Shown here piece after piece: positions 27,069-35,505 of a DNA stretch of 38,329 nt; position 1 is the stretch's first letter, and every line of letters begins with the position of its first letter. Source of the DNA: Fulvivirga sp. (GTDB taxonomy: Bacteria; Bacteroidota; Bacteroidia; Cytophagales; Cyclobacteriaceae). The stretch lies in NCBI GenBank assembly GCA_028280565.1, contig JANQLQ010000197.1:1-38329 (forward strand), in the 5' to 3' direction. The notes under the pieces were generated by a model. That model saw only the letters and a list, made by a program, of their open reading frames with translations. It searched no databases and was not told the origin of the DNA. The position numbers and the translations under genes were made by a program.

Positions 27069-29219
27069 TCAAATTGAATTGGTAATTTGAAAGTTCAATA
27101 CTTTTACTTCCTTGGGCTTTAGGGTAATACTGATCGTATCCCCGGCCGAAGCATTTTTACCATCATGTTCTTTTCCATTGTGAAGCGGTGAACTAATGGA
27201 ATAGGTTGCCTTCATGTTTTTCACTCCCAAGGCCCGGTTAAGCGAAATGCTGTATTTTCTTGTTTCTTCAGAAGGATTATGGAAGGAGGCATAGCCTTGT
27301 TCGTTATTCCAAGCAGTGTAGCCATAAACTTCAGACCTTGCAGGAGCCCCTCCATGCATTTTGACGTTTTGGAAGGTGGGAAATACATCGTAGACCCATT
27401 CCAGGCCTTCGGCCATTACATCCCAGTCTTGTTCCGAGAGGTTTTCAGTTTTGATGTAGAATTCGATAAAGCCGGTGCCCCTGGAAAGGTTCATAAAAAG
27501 GTACTCACTGAATTGTTCTTTTGACTCCCCGGTTTCTACCTTTTTGGGTTCGTGGTTAAAAATGGCGTGCATGGGGAATTTTGTATTCTCCTTTATCCAG
27601 ATATCGTGATAAATATCGTCACGATAGACCAACTCACCGGACCGGCCTTCACCTGTTGCCCCGTCCGCAGCATTAATGAGCCACACCACATCAATATATT
27701 GCAACCACCACGGGCTCAGGTAAGCCCCATTAGTAATGGCCATAAACACCCCGGGGTTAATAGACGAAACTTTGGAAAAGATATCCACCAGGCGCTCGGT
27801 TCCAGCCACTAGGTAATAGGTTTTAAGCTCATCATACCGGCTGTCGTTAAGCCTTGGATCGGTGCTGGTAAACCCGGCGGTATTCAATTGCGACATTTTG
27901 GGGGCTCCTCTGCCGTTGAGTTCAAAGGCCCTGGTATAAAGGTGTCCGAATATGCCATCGAATTTAAAGTAAGAGATCCCCAAACGGGCAAGTTCAAGGG
28001 TACGTTTTTCAAAAGCATCCATATATTTAGGGCCGGACATGGACATGGAGAAGTCAAGGCTCTCAAAACCTTGTTCTCCAAGTTTTTTTACCATGCGGTT
28101 GGCTCCGAAAAAGCATCCGGGACTGTACCAAAGCCCCAACGTACCCTCCTGGGCCCTCACCAGTTCACGGCTGGAGGCAAAGTCCTTATCAAAGCGATCC
28201 GTATTGACTTTCCAAAGCTGATCACTCCAATCCGCATCTTCGGAAAAGCTGTCCTGCCAGCCATCATCAATGACGTAAGCATTGATGGGTTTGGCGCCTC
28301 TTTCTGTCACTAGTTCCTGGTAGATCTTCTTCACGCTTTTTTGAAATTTCTCCCGATCCACTTGCTGGTAATAGTCGAACCAGGAGTTGTATTGTACCTG
28401 GAGCCTCAGGGGACGTATCTTGATGTCATTGATATACTCATAAAATGCATCATCAATGTATTGGTAGTCATCGGTTACCCCTACTACTGCTTTGTAAGTC
28501 CGGTAGGTATCTCCTGCTTTTATCTCCTTGCCCCAAAGATACCCGCAATTAAGTTCTGTATCTTCTACGTAGTTGGTAGAAGCGGGAAATTCAACTCCCC
28601 AAAAAGTAGCGCTGTTAGTGGTGTAAAGGGGTTGTCCCAATCCAAATTTGTAATCGGTCACATTGCCCGGTCTATTGGGTCTATAGCCGGTTGGTGTGGT
28701 AATGAAGTTCATGGATTGGGCAGTGATCTGCTTGAGTTGGTAAGGCTGAAAGGCATCTTCAAAGGAGTGATTCTCAACCGTGACCTGTTCCAGTGTAAGA
28801 CTTTTTGCAGGAGTGATCTCCAGGTATTTGCGCAGGTAGGGTTGATCTTCCTCCAGTTCATAATGTACCGTAATGAGAAGAGAGTAATCTACATTTTGCA
28901 CATCAACCGATAAACCGCTCAGACCGGCTTTGTTATATTCAGAGACAGAAGTTACCTCAAAGTCTTTGGAGGTGAGCCAATGATCAGTCCCAACTTCACT
29001 GGTCCCTTTGGAAATGCGGATCTTGAATTCGTCGCTGTACTGAATGGCGACTTCCCTTTCTGCCATTTTATTTGTAATGGCTGTAGTGCTCAATGTACCA
29101 TTCGTTACACTGAGGGTTCGGGTAATATACTGATTACTAAGGGTGTAATGGTCTTGCCCGGGCACACAGCTCATCACTGTCACCAGAAAGATCAGCAAGA
29201 AGTACAGTATGGACCTCAT
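27069..29219 (-). CDS. Clan GH-D glycosidase lipoprotein (GH36/GH27-like)
   Basis: A 716-residue retaining alpha-galactosidase-like enzyme, probably a lipoprotein (TVMSC, Cys18). The N-terminal beta-sandwich spans about 25-265 (YLRKYLEITPAKSLTLEQV). The TIM barrel follows: VQYNSWFDYY near 275, the clan motif YVIDDGW near 315-321, GLWYSPG near 362, and YFKFDG with likely nucleophile Asp421. WWLQYIDVVW and the NLSRGTGFIEFY strand complete the barrel. A C-terminal beta domain runs from about 630. The GH36-like motifs are clear but the substrate is not; alpha-galactose, alpha-N-acetylgalactosamine or beta-L-arabinopyranose would all fit the clan. Stop and next start are only 2 nt apart, linking it to the propeller protein. 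It starts 14 nt after the GH89 gene. Confidence 0.85.
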   Translation of the reverse strand: MRSILYFLLIFLVTVMSCVPGQDHYTLSNQYITRTLSVTNGTLSTTAITNKMAEREVAIQYSDEFKIRISKGTSEVGTDHWLTSKDFEVTSVSEYNKAGLSGLSVDVQNVDYSLLITVHYELEEDQPYLRKYLEITPAKSLTLEQVTVENHSFEDAFQPYQLKQITAQSMNFITTPTGYRPNRPGNVTDYKFGLGQPLYTTNSATFWGVEFPASTNYVEDTELNCGYLWGKEIKAGDTYRTYKAVVGVTDDYQYIDDAFYEYINDIKIRPLRLQVQYNSWFDYYQQVDREKFQKSVKKIYQELVTERGAKPINAYVIDDGWQDSFSEDADWSDQLWKVNTDRFDKDFASSRELVRAQEGTLGLWYSPGCFFGANRMVKKLGEQGFESLDFSMSMSGPKYMDAFEKRTLELARLGISYFKFDGIFGHLYTRAFELNGRGAPKMSQLNTAGFTSTDPRLNDSRYDELKTYYLVAGTERLVDIFSKVSSINPGVFMAITNGAYLSPWWLQYIDVVWLINAADGATGEGRSGELVYRDDIYHDIWIKENTKFPMHAIFNHEPKKVETGESKEQFSEYLFMNLSRGTGFIEFYIKTENLSEQDWDVMAEGLEWVYDVFPTFQNVKMHGGAPARSEVYGYTAWNNEQGYASFHNPSEETRKYSISLNRALGVKNMKATYSISSPLHNGKEHDGKNASAGDTISITLKPKEVKVLNFQITNSI

Positions 29220-29233
29220 AAGTCGTTTTTCGT

Positions 29234-31501
29234 TTATTGATAATAATAATAAATATTGAAAATGGGTCTGTATTTTTCTATGATGGTATTCACCACGGTC
29301 ACCTCATCGCCCCTTGGTGTTGGGTCAATATTTTTTTGACTTTCAACCCACTCGATCTCCCAGTTGGCCAATTCATCATAAAACTTGTTAGCCCTCAAGG
29401 CTTCCCTTCCATAGACCTGGGGCAGACCTTCTTCGACATAGACCGTATCATTAACCAGGTGCTGGCGTAACATGGCGTAAAATTTATGCCACCTGGGCAG
29501 ATAATAACTGTCAATGAGCCCACTCCACTCTCTCCAGGAATAATCGAAGATATGTGAATCTTCATCAGACCCCCAAATAGTGACCAGCATGGAGGCATTT
29601 TTCTCGTATAGGTTTTTCTCTTGTTCGTTGGTCCCCCAAGACCTTGCATCAGCCACCCATTTGCCAAAAGAGAATTCTTCCCTGGTTTTGAGCAATTTGT
29701 CCACATCCTCCAGCAGTACCAGGAAGGCCTTTGAATGTTGATCAAACTCGGCGAGATCTCTGTCTTTGAAGGCCTTTGCCGCCCTTTTATGGATTTCCTG
29801 TCCCAGATTACTCAGCACCTGCCTGGCCAGGTCAACCAAATCAAACCGGTAAGGTTCGGAACTATTCAACCGGCCAGCATCTTTTGTCAAAAGGTAGAGG
29901 GCCTCCTGTAATTCTCCGGGATCATAAGGGATATGAAAACCTGCGTTAGGTCCTGACTTTTTTACGTCTATTGCTGGGCGGGCACAGATGATAGAGCTGT
30001 TTTCCACCCCGTTGGTGCCTCGAGTGTAAGGTCCTTCGAGCAGTTTGATCCAAGCTTGACAGGCATTTTCTGAGGCAGCACCATACCTGCGTTCAATCGC
30101 CTTTTTCAGCCAAGCCCGGATATCCACTTCATCCTTATGAAAAGGCATTTCAAAAGCCAGATCGTAATATACGGGATTTTGGTTGACTGCTTCCATAAAA
30201 AGACCACTTCCTACCGCCGTACCGGTATTTTGCAGGGCTTTTTGAAATTGGTTCGAGGCCAGTAACTGAAGGTCACCATGCATATTGATGCGTCCTCCGA
30301 AGTTGTGGAGGTTACCTGCCACAAAGTTGTACTCCCAAAAGTTGTCTTGCTTATAACGCTCACCGTTCAGGTCCAGTATGAGTAACCGGTCTTTAGGCAC
30401 TGCGCTGGCAATGTCTTTTCTTATAGACCAGGCTTGCATCGCCCATTTGGCTTCAGGATCAAAATCCGTCATAAGGCTTATAATGGCCTTTCCCACTTTA
30501 CCAAGGTATTCTTCACCCTCTTGCGGCGGTTCTCCCTCATGGAAAGGGTCCGCCGCATACAGGCCATGCGCTCCAAAGATCTCTTTTTGGGTATTCAGAA
30601 AGGTTGTGCCGAATTTCTTGAATAAAGGGTCTAACGGATCCAATTGCATGGTACCTTTAAAGCCCAGCCAGGTGGTTTCCTGCTTCAGCGCTGCTTCCGG
30701 GAATTTTTCTTTGAAGGCCCTAGGTACATAGCCTGAAAACCCTTGTTGTATCGGCTGCATTCCAAGCTCCAATTGCCGCTCCATGATCTTTTTCCCAAGC
30801 TCAATGTGGCGGTCTATCCAGCTTTTGGGCAGAGGCCCTCCATGGCTTTGGATGTTGGTCATCCACTGCCATGCAAAATAGGCAGGCCCTACCAGGAACT
30901 CCCTGACTTCTTCATCGGTAAAACCTGATTTGAGCAACGTATGATACCATACACCTTCCAGCCCAACCACCGAAAGCGGGGTATTCACTCCATTCATAGC
31001 CAAAAAATCAATCTCACGCTCCCATCGTTCCCAATCCCACCACGCAGCGGTATAGCTAATGGTGCAATAATTAAAGTGTACGCGATACTCTGCCTCAATA
31101 ATGTTTTTATATGGGACTTGAGGAAGGGGGAGCTTTGCCGGCAGGTCCAGCTGGTCCCCCGTCCAAGAAAGATGAGCATTACACTTATACTTCAAATACC
31201 AGTTAAAAGCTGAGGCAAGTGAAACGCCATTATTACCTTTAAGGTGTATTTTCCCGTTTTTATTCCCTATCTCGAATACATCTTTGCCCTCTTCCCACGG
31301 AATGACTTCCAATATAAACTGCTTCGAATAACCAGGTATAACACGTTCTATCAGGTCATACACAGGACGCTTCATTGCATCTTCCGAGGAATGTACTGAA
31401 CCACAGGCAGCTAACAAGTACAATACTGAACACAGAACAAAATATCCAACCCTTGTAATAGGTTTCGCACACTTGACGATCATTCCAGAATTACTTTTCA
31501 T
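29234..31501 (-). CDS. Alpha-N-acetylglucosaminidase, GH89 (NAGLU-like) lipoprotein
   Basis: Removes terminal alpha-linked N-acetylglucosamine. The lipobox LLAACGS puts the lipid on Cys33. The N-terminal domain (about 45-130) contains GNNGVSLASAFNWYLKYKC. The barrel follows with NYCTISYTAAWWDWERWERE near 144, FLAMNGVNTPLSVVGLEGVW near 166, PIQQGFSGYVP near 250 and FHEGEPP, where Glu322 matches one of the two catalytic glutamates of the family. LHNFGGRINMHGD near 398 and LFMEAVNQNPVYYDL follow, where Glu437 matches the other. A helical C-terminal domain (about 480-755) includes RPAID and DYSWREWSGL. The 755-residue length is normal. Its presence is the best clue to the substrate: alpha-GlcNAc ends are known from gastric mucin and heparan sulfate and are rare otherwise. 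Confidence 0.95.
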   Translation of the reverse strand: MKSNSGMIVKCAKPITRVGYFVLCSVLYLLAACGSVHSSEDAMKRPVYDLIERVIPGYSKQFILEVIPWEEGKDVFEIGNKNGKIHLKGNNGVSLASAFNWYLKYKCNAHLSWTGDQLDLPAKLPLPQVPYKNIIEAEYRVHFNYCTISYTAAWWDWERWEREIDFLAMNGVNTPLSVVGLEGVWYHTLLKSGFTDEEVREFLVGPAYFAWQWMTNIQSHGGPLPKSWIDRHIELGKKIMERQLELGMQPIQQGFSGYVPRAFKEKFPEAALKQETTWLGFKGTMQLDPLDPLFKKFGTTFLNTQKEIFGAHGLYAADPFHEGEPPQEGEEYLGKVGKAIISLMTDFDPEAKWAMQAWSIRKDIASAVPKDRLLILDLNGERYKQDNFWEYNFVAGNLHNFGGRINMHGDLQLLASNQFQKALQNTGTAVGSGLFMEAVNQNPVYYDLAFEMPFHKDEVDIRAWLKKAIERRYGAASENACQAWIKLLEGPYTRGTNGVENSSIICARPAIDVKKSGPNAGFHIPYDPGELQEALYLLTKDAGRLNSSEPYRFDLVDLARQVLSNLGQEIHKRAAKAFKDRDLAEFDQHSKAFLVLLEDVDKLLKTREEFSFGKWVADARSWGTNEQEKNLYEKNASMLVTIWGSDEDSHIFDYSWREWSGLIDSYYLPRWHKFYAMLRQHLVNDTVYVEEGLPQVYGREALRANKFYDELANWEIEWVESQKNIDPTPRGDEVTVVNTIIEKYRPIFNIYYYYQ

Positions 31502-31565
31502 TGTCCAACATTTTTCCTACCTGTGACAGAATGATATGCTTTTCATACTGCTTGATTTTAATTCT

Positions 31566-34073
31566 TTAATTGAGGGCCATGGTTATATTTTGGGGCTTCA
31601 GCTTGTCAGCAGTAGCCTTTACTATAACTGTTCCTCCTTTATCTCCTGCCTTTACTATCGCCAACGCTTTACCGTTAAAGGCCTTACGGTTGGGAGCATT
31701 GTCCAATTCATAAGCGGATGGGTTACCATTATGAGTGCCGACAATAGTTGCATTTCCTTCTATTTCAAACCGAATACGATTGTCCGCAAGCGGAACGGGT
31801 ATGCCTTGCTTATCCACAATTTCAGCATGGATAAAGCCTATATCCTTTCCATCGGCTTTTATCGAAGCTCTGTCTAGAGTTAACCGAATGGTATGGGGAG
31901 CACCTGAGGTTTTTATTTCATCTTCAGAAACTTTTTTACCATTTTTATAGCCTATGGCTTTCAGGGTCCCCTTCTTAAACTCAACCTGAAACAGCAGGTA
32001 TCCATAAGGCTCCATGGTCTTTGTTTCCAGTTTTTTTCCATTTAAAAAGAGGGTCACCCTGTCGGCATTGCCGTGGATCAGCACCGGAATTTTTTGCCCC
32101 TCATTTCCTTCCCAATTCCAATGGTTGGCAATGTGCATCACGTCTTTATCTGTCCACCAGGATTGGTAGTAATAATAGATATCCTTAGGGAATCCTGCCA
32201 GGTCCATTGCCCCGAATTGTGAACTGTTATTAGGGTAAGTGCTGGGCCATGTTTCTCCATTATAGTCAAACCCGGTCCACAAAAAGCTGCCTGCCAGGTA
32301 TGGTCTTTCCCCATAAAACTTTACGGACTTATAGGCCTGTTCATTGGTTTTGACATTGTTAGCCGCAATATGTTGTTCGAATTTCCTGTTTTCTTTATAT
32401 ACACCTTCAGGAGTATAGTAGCCTCCTATACCGTCTTTGACTTCTATACCTTCTCCACCAAGCGTGTACACTCCCCTGGTAACAGTAGCGTTGGTCACTT
32501 CCGTGCCAATAATAGGCTGGTTTGGGTGGTCTTCATGGTACTGGTCAATAAACTCAAAACTATAGTTGAAGCCCATAACGTCTATTTCTTCGGCAAATCC
32601 ATAGTCAGCCTTGCTGCCCCAGGCATTTACCCCGGCAGTGACCAGCCTAGATGGGTCCAACTGGTGAGACCGGGCTACCATTTTACGCATGTAACGTTTG
32701 CCAATGACATTTCGCTGGGTACCACCTTCTTCATTTGCCATGGACCAGATGATAATGGAGGGGTGGTTTCTATCACGCAGGATCATGGATGTTAGCTGGT
32801 CCATGCTCTCCTGTGTGCTTCCTGTAGCTCTTGTTTCGTCCATCACCAGCATCCCGAGGCTATCGCAGGCAGTCAACATAGCTGGGGAAAATGGATAGTG
32901 GGAACGAACGGCATTTACACCCATTTCTTTGAGCAGTCGAATGCGGTAATAGTGCATGGCTTCCGGCATACCTGATCCTGCTCCCGCAAAGTTTTGATGG
33001 ATACAAGCTCCGTTGAGCTGAACCCGCTCTCCATTGAAGAAAAAACCCTTGTCAGCATCAAAGCGAACGGAACGAATGCCGAACCTGATATTCATTTTGT
33101 CTATGTCTTCTCCTTCTTTTTTGAGGGTGCTTACCAAGGTGTAACGTTTGGGTGAAGTCACAGACCATAGTTCGGGTTTCGGCACGTTCAGTTTTTGGTT
33201 TAACACCCAGTCAGTTCCATCAGCTATTTCTTTAACAGACGAGGTATGCGATGCTACCGTTTGCCCTGAGCCATCGAGTACCTGCAAGGTAAGAGTGACA
33301 CTGACTGGCTTGAAACCTTCGTTAAGGACTTTGGTTTGTACGTTCATTTCCGCATTCCCTCCCGGAAGTAGTGTGGTAGTAATGAAAGGGCCATAGTTAT
33401 CGATGTGTGTTATGCCTGACTTGATAAGCCATACTTCTTTTTGGATGCCGGCCCCCTCATAAAACCATCCTTCATGCAAAGATGCGTCTACACGAACGGC
33501 TACTATGTTTTTCTTACCATAGCTCAGGTAATCAGAGATGTCCATTTCAAACCCTGAATAACCACCCCAATTACGTCCTATGAAAAACCCATTTACCCAG
33601 ACGATACAGTTCCGGAAGACACCATCAAAGCGAAGGCTGATCTTTTTTCCTTCGTCCGTGGCAGCTATACTGAATTTTTTGCGATACCATCCAATGGAGG
33701 TTTCCGGGTATTCACGGCCCACAGGTTTGTAGCCATACCGATTGCCCATGGAAGGGTTTTGAAGACTGTCATAGGGTAATCCCACAGCCCAGTCATGGGG
33801 TACGTCTGTTGTTTCCCAGTCAGCATCATCAAATGAGGCCAATGTACCGGGTATACCATGACCTCCATAAGGAGGAGGTTCCAGTTTGGCAATTTGCAGT
33901 TTTGTGCCCGTTCCAAATCCAAAGTCCTTTTGGATGTCATAGCTATGCCCTAAATGGAACTTCCAGTCACTGTGTAAAGGGGTGACTTCCCGCTGGGCAC
34001 TTAACGAACCCGCAAAAAATAGCAGAACGAATAAGGTAAATGTTCCGAAAATGTTTTTATTCATTTTTCTCAT
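31566..34073 (-). CDS. Glycoside hydrolase family 2 enzyme (beta-galactosidase-like)
   Basis: A secreted retaining exo-beta-glycosidase of 835 residues. It has a signal peptide (about 1-27), a sugar-binding jelly roll (about 30-215; HDWAVGLPYDS, RYGYKPVG, SIGWYRKKF), an Ig-like domain (220-335), and a TIM barrel with GFFFNGERVQLNGACIHQN, VNAVRSHYPFSP, WSMANEEGG (acid/base about Glu448) and IIGTEVTNA (nucleophile about Glu525). DUF4982 and Ig-like C-terminal domains follow from about 640 (GNADRVTLFLNGKKLET). A TTG codon could start one residue earlier, and another ATG lies three codons in. The subtype is common in Bacteroidota PULs, where members act on beta-galactosides or related sugars, so galactose is likely but not proven. 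It lies 12 nt after the GH29 gene and 64 nt before GH89. Confidence 0.92.
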   Translation of the reverse strand: MRKMNKNIFGTFTLFVLLFFAGSLSAQREVTPLHSDWKFHLGHSYDIQKDFGFGTGTKLQIAKLEPPPYGGHGIPGTLASFDDADWETTDVPHDWAVGLPYDSLQNPSMGNRYGYKPVGREYPETSIGWYRKKFSIAATDEGKKISLRFDGVFRNCIVWVNGFFIGRNWGGYSGFEMDISDYLSYGKKNIVAVRVDASLHEGWFYEGAGIQKEVWLIKSGITHIDNYGPFITTTLLPGGNAEMNVQTKVLNEGFKPVSVTLTLQVLDGSGQTVASHTSSVKEIADGTDWVLNQKLNVPKPELWSVTSPKRYTLVSTLKKEGEDIDKMNIRFGIRSVRFDADKGFFFNGERVQLNGACIHQNFAGAGSGMPEAMHYYRIRLLKEMGVNAVRSHYPFSPAMLTACDSLGMLVMDETRATGSTQESMDQLTSMILRDRNHPSIIIWSMANEEGGTQRNVIGKRYMRKMVARSHQLDPSRLVTAGVNAWGSKADYGFAEEIDVMGFNYSFEFIDQYHEDHPNQPIIGTEVTNATVTRGVYTLGGEGIEVKDGIGGYYTPEGVYKENRKFEQHIAANNVKTNEQAYKSVKFYGERPYLAGSFLWTGFDYNGETWPSTYPNNSSQFGAMDLAGFPKDIYYYYQSWWTDKDVMHIANHWNWEGNEGQKIPVLIHGNADRVTLFLNGKKLETKTMEPYGYLLFQVEFKKGTLKAIGYKNGKKVSEDEIKTSGAPHTIRLTLDRASIKADGKDIGFIHAEIVDKQGIPVPLADNRIRFEIEGNATIVGTHNGNPSAYELDNAPNRKAFNGKALAIVKAGDKGGTVIVKATADKLKPQNITMALN

Positions 34074-34085
34074 CAATAATGGTTC

Positions 34086-35498
34086 TTACCAAATGTTGTA
34101 GACAGCAAATTTCCTGATCCTGGGTGATGCAATGGATTCAGGGATGCATAACCGCAGACTGCTTACCTTTACCGCCTCAAATTCCTGAATTCTTTTATGA
34201 CCTACACTTTCGCCCTCAGCGAGTAGCTTCCATGCTCCATTCAGCTTACCTTCTATTTTATATTTCCTTATTCTCTCTCCTTTTGATATGTCCTCCATTA
34301 TTACCACATGATCTATTTCGGTGGGGGCGTTAAAATTCAGCACTACTTTGTCTCCTTCCCCGGCCGTTTCTGCTAGGCTGGTGCCGAATCTTCTTTTTAT
34401 CTCATCACCAAAAGCTTTCAAGGCCTTTACATCTGCATCGGGTACCAGTCCTCTTGTATCTACAACCACCCCTATTAACAAATTGGTATTGCGGCCTACG
34501 CTGTGGTAGTATTTATGGAGCATTTCTTCCTGGGAGTTGATCATATGATCCTGTCCCTCATGCCAGAACCACCCTCCCTGCCAGGAAGAATTTTTGCGCA
34601 ATGGTGCATCCGCCTCTCCAGGGCACCAGATCGGTGAATCAGGATTTCCATGAAGGCCCTGCACCACTACGGTACCATCAGCGTTGGTAGTGCTGTCAGC
34701 GGTGGCCCAGCTGGGGTAAGCGGCCAGTCCTTCTTCGTTACCTACCCAGCGCACAAGGTTTTTAGTGCCATACGGACCTTGAAAGACCACGGCGTCGGGT
34801 TGTTTTTCCTGTAAAATAGGAACAATGTCCGGACCTCCTTTTGATTTTGGAAGCACACCTCCATCAAACCATATTTCGAAAAGGTCACCATAGTTTGACC
34901 ATAGCTCAGTCAATTGGGTCTCCACTACTTTGTTATACTCTTTTTGGGTAATACTATCCCCAGTAACCACTAACCCTGGGTTATCTACTTTGAAGTAGCC
35001 GTTTGCAGCCGCACTGGCATAAATGCCAGGTTTCACACCGTATTTTTTGCACGAAGCCACAAAATCGGCTACAACATCGCCTTCGCCACTTCTCCAGGGA
35101 GAACTCTTCACACTGTAGTCATGGGCTTCGGTGGGCCAAAGGCTAAACCCTGTACAGTGCTTGGCTACAAGAACAGCATAGTTGGCCCCTGCATCTTTGG
35201 CCGCTTTTATCCATTGGTCCGTATCCAATTCCGTAGGATTAAAAATTTCGGGATCAGGGTTGTAGTCCCAGTCTCCACGCCAGTTATATTCGGGTTCATA
35301 TACGTTAATGTCAAAATGGATCAATACGCCTATTTCGGCATCAGCCCATTCCATCTGACGAGGGGTAGGCAATACTAATTCCAGAGGTACTGTAGCTGAA
35401 GATGTGATTTTTTCTTTTCTATTTCCACAGCCAAAGGCTACCAGGGAAACAGCGAATAGGAATGTTGCTTTGAAAATTAACCAGTTCATGATATTCAT
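34086..35498 (-). CDS. Alpha-L-fucosidase, GH29, lipoprotein
   Basis: The second GH29 enzyme, 470 residues. The ATG at 35498 is chosen: it has AGAAAG just upstream and leads into a leader ending LVAFGC (Cys24), so it is a lipoprotein. A GTG six codons earlier overlaps the GH31 gene and seems less likely. Barrel motifs: EIGVLIHFD near 55, YAVLVAKHCTGFSLWPTEAH near 107, VKPGIYAS near 155, and LFEIWFDGG with likely nucleophile Asp212. The C-terminal 100 residues form a discoidin-like beta-sandwich (VVLNFNAPTEIDHVVIMEDI, then LRLCIPES). It differs clearly from the GH29 at 642-2246, so the two probably recognise different fucose linkages. It is tightly packed between GH31 and GH2 in the operon. 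Confidence 0.9.
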   Translation of the reverse strand: MNIMNWLIFKATFLFAVSLVAFGCGNRKEKITSSATVPLELVLPTPRQMEWADAEIGVLIHFDINVYEPEYNWRGDWDYNPDPEIFNPTELDTDQWIKAAKDAGANYAVLVAKHCTGFSLWPTEAHDYSVKSSPWRSGEGDVVADFVASCKKYGVKPGIYASAAANGYFKVDNPGLVVTGDSITQKEYNKVVETQLTELWSNYGDLFEIWFDGGVLPKSKGGPDIVPILQEKQPDAVVFQGPYGTKNLVRWVGNEEGLAAYPSWATADSTTNADGTVVVQGLHGNPDSPIWCPGEADAPLRKNSSWQGGWFWHEGQDHMINSQEEMLHKYYHSVGRNTNLLIGVVVDTRGLVPDADVKALKAFGDEIKRRFGTSLAETAGEGDKVVLNFNAPTEIDHVVIMEDISKGERIRKYKIEGKLNGAWKLLAEGESVGHKRIQEFEAVKVSSLRLCIPESIASPRIRKFAVYNIW

Positions 35499-35505
35499 AA
35501 TCTTT

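Noticed and set aside
27067-27072. TTG start overlapping the GH-D stop for the second propeller gene
   Set aside because: An ATG two codons later begins the signal peptide MKNLIL and is the more usual start.
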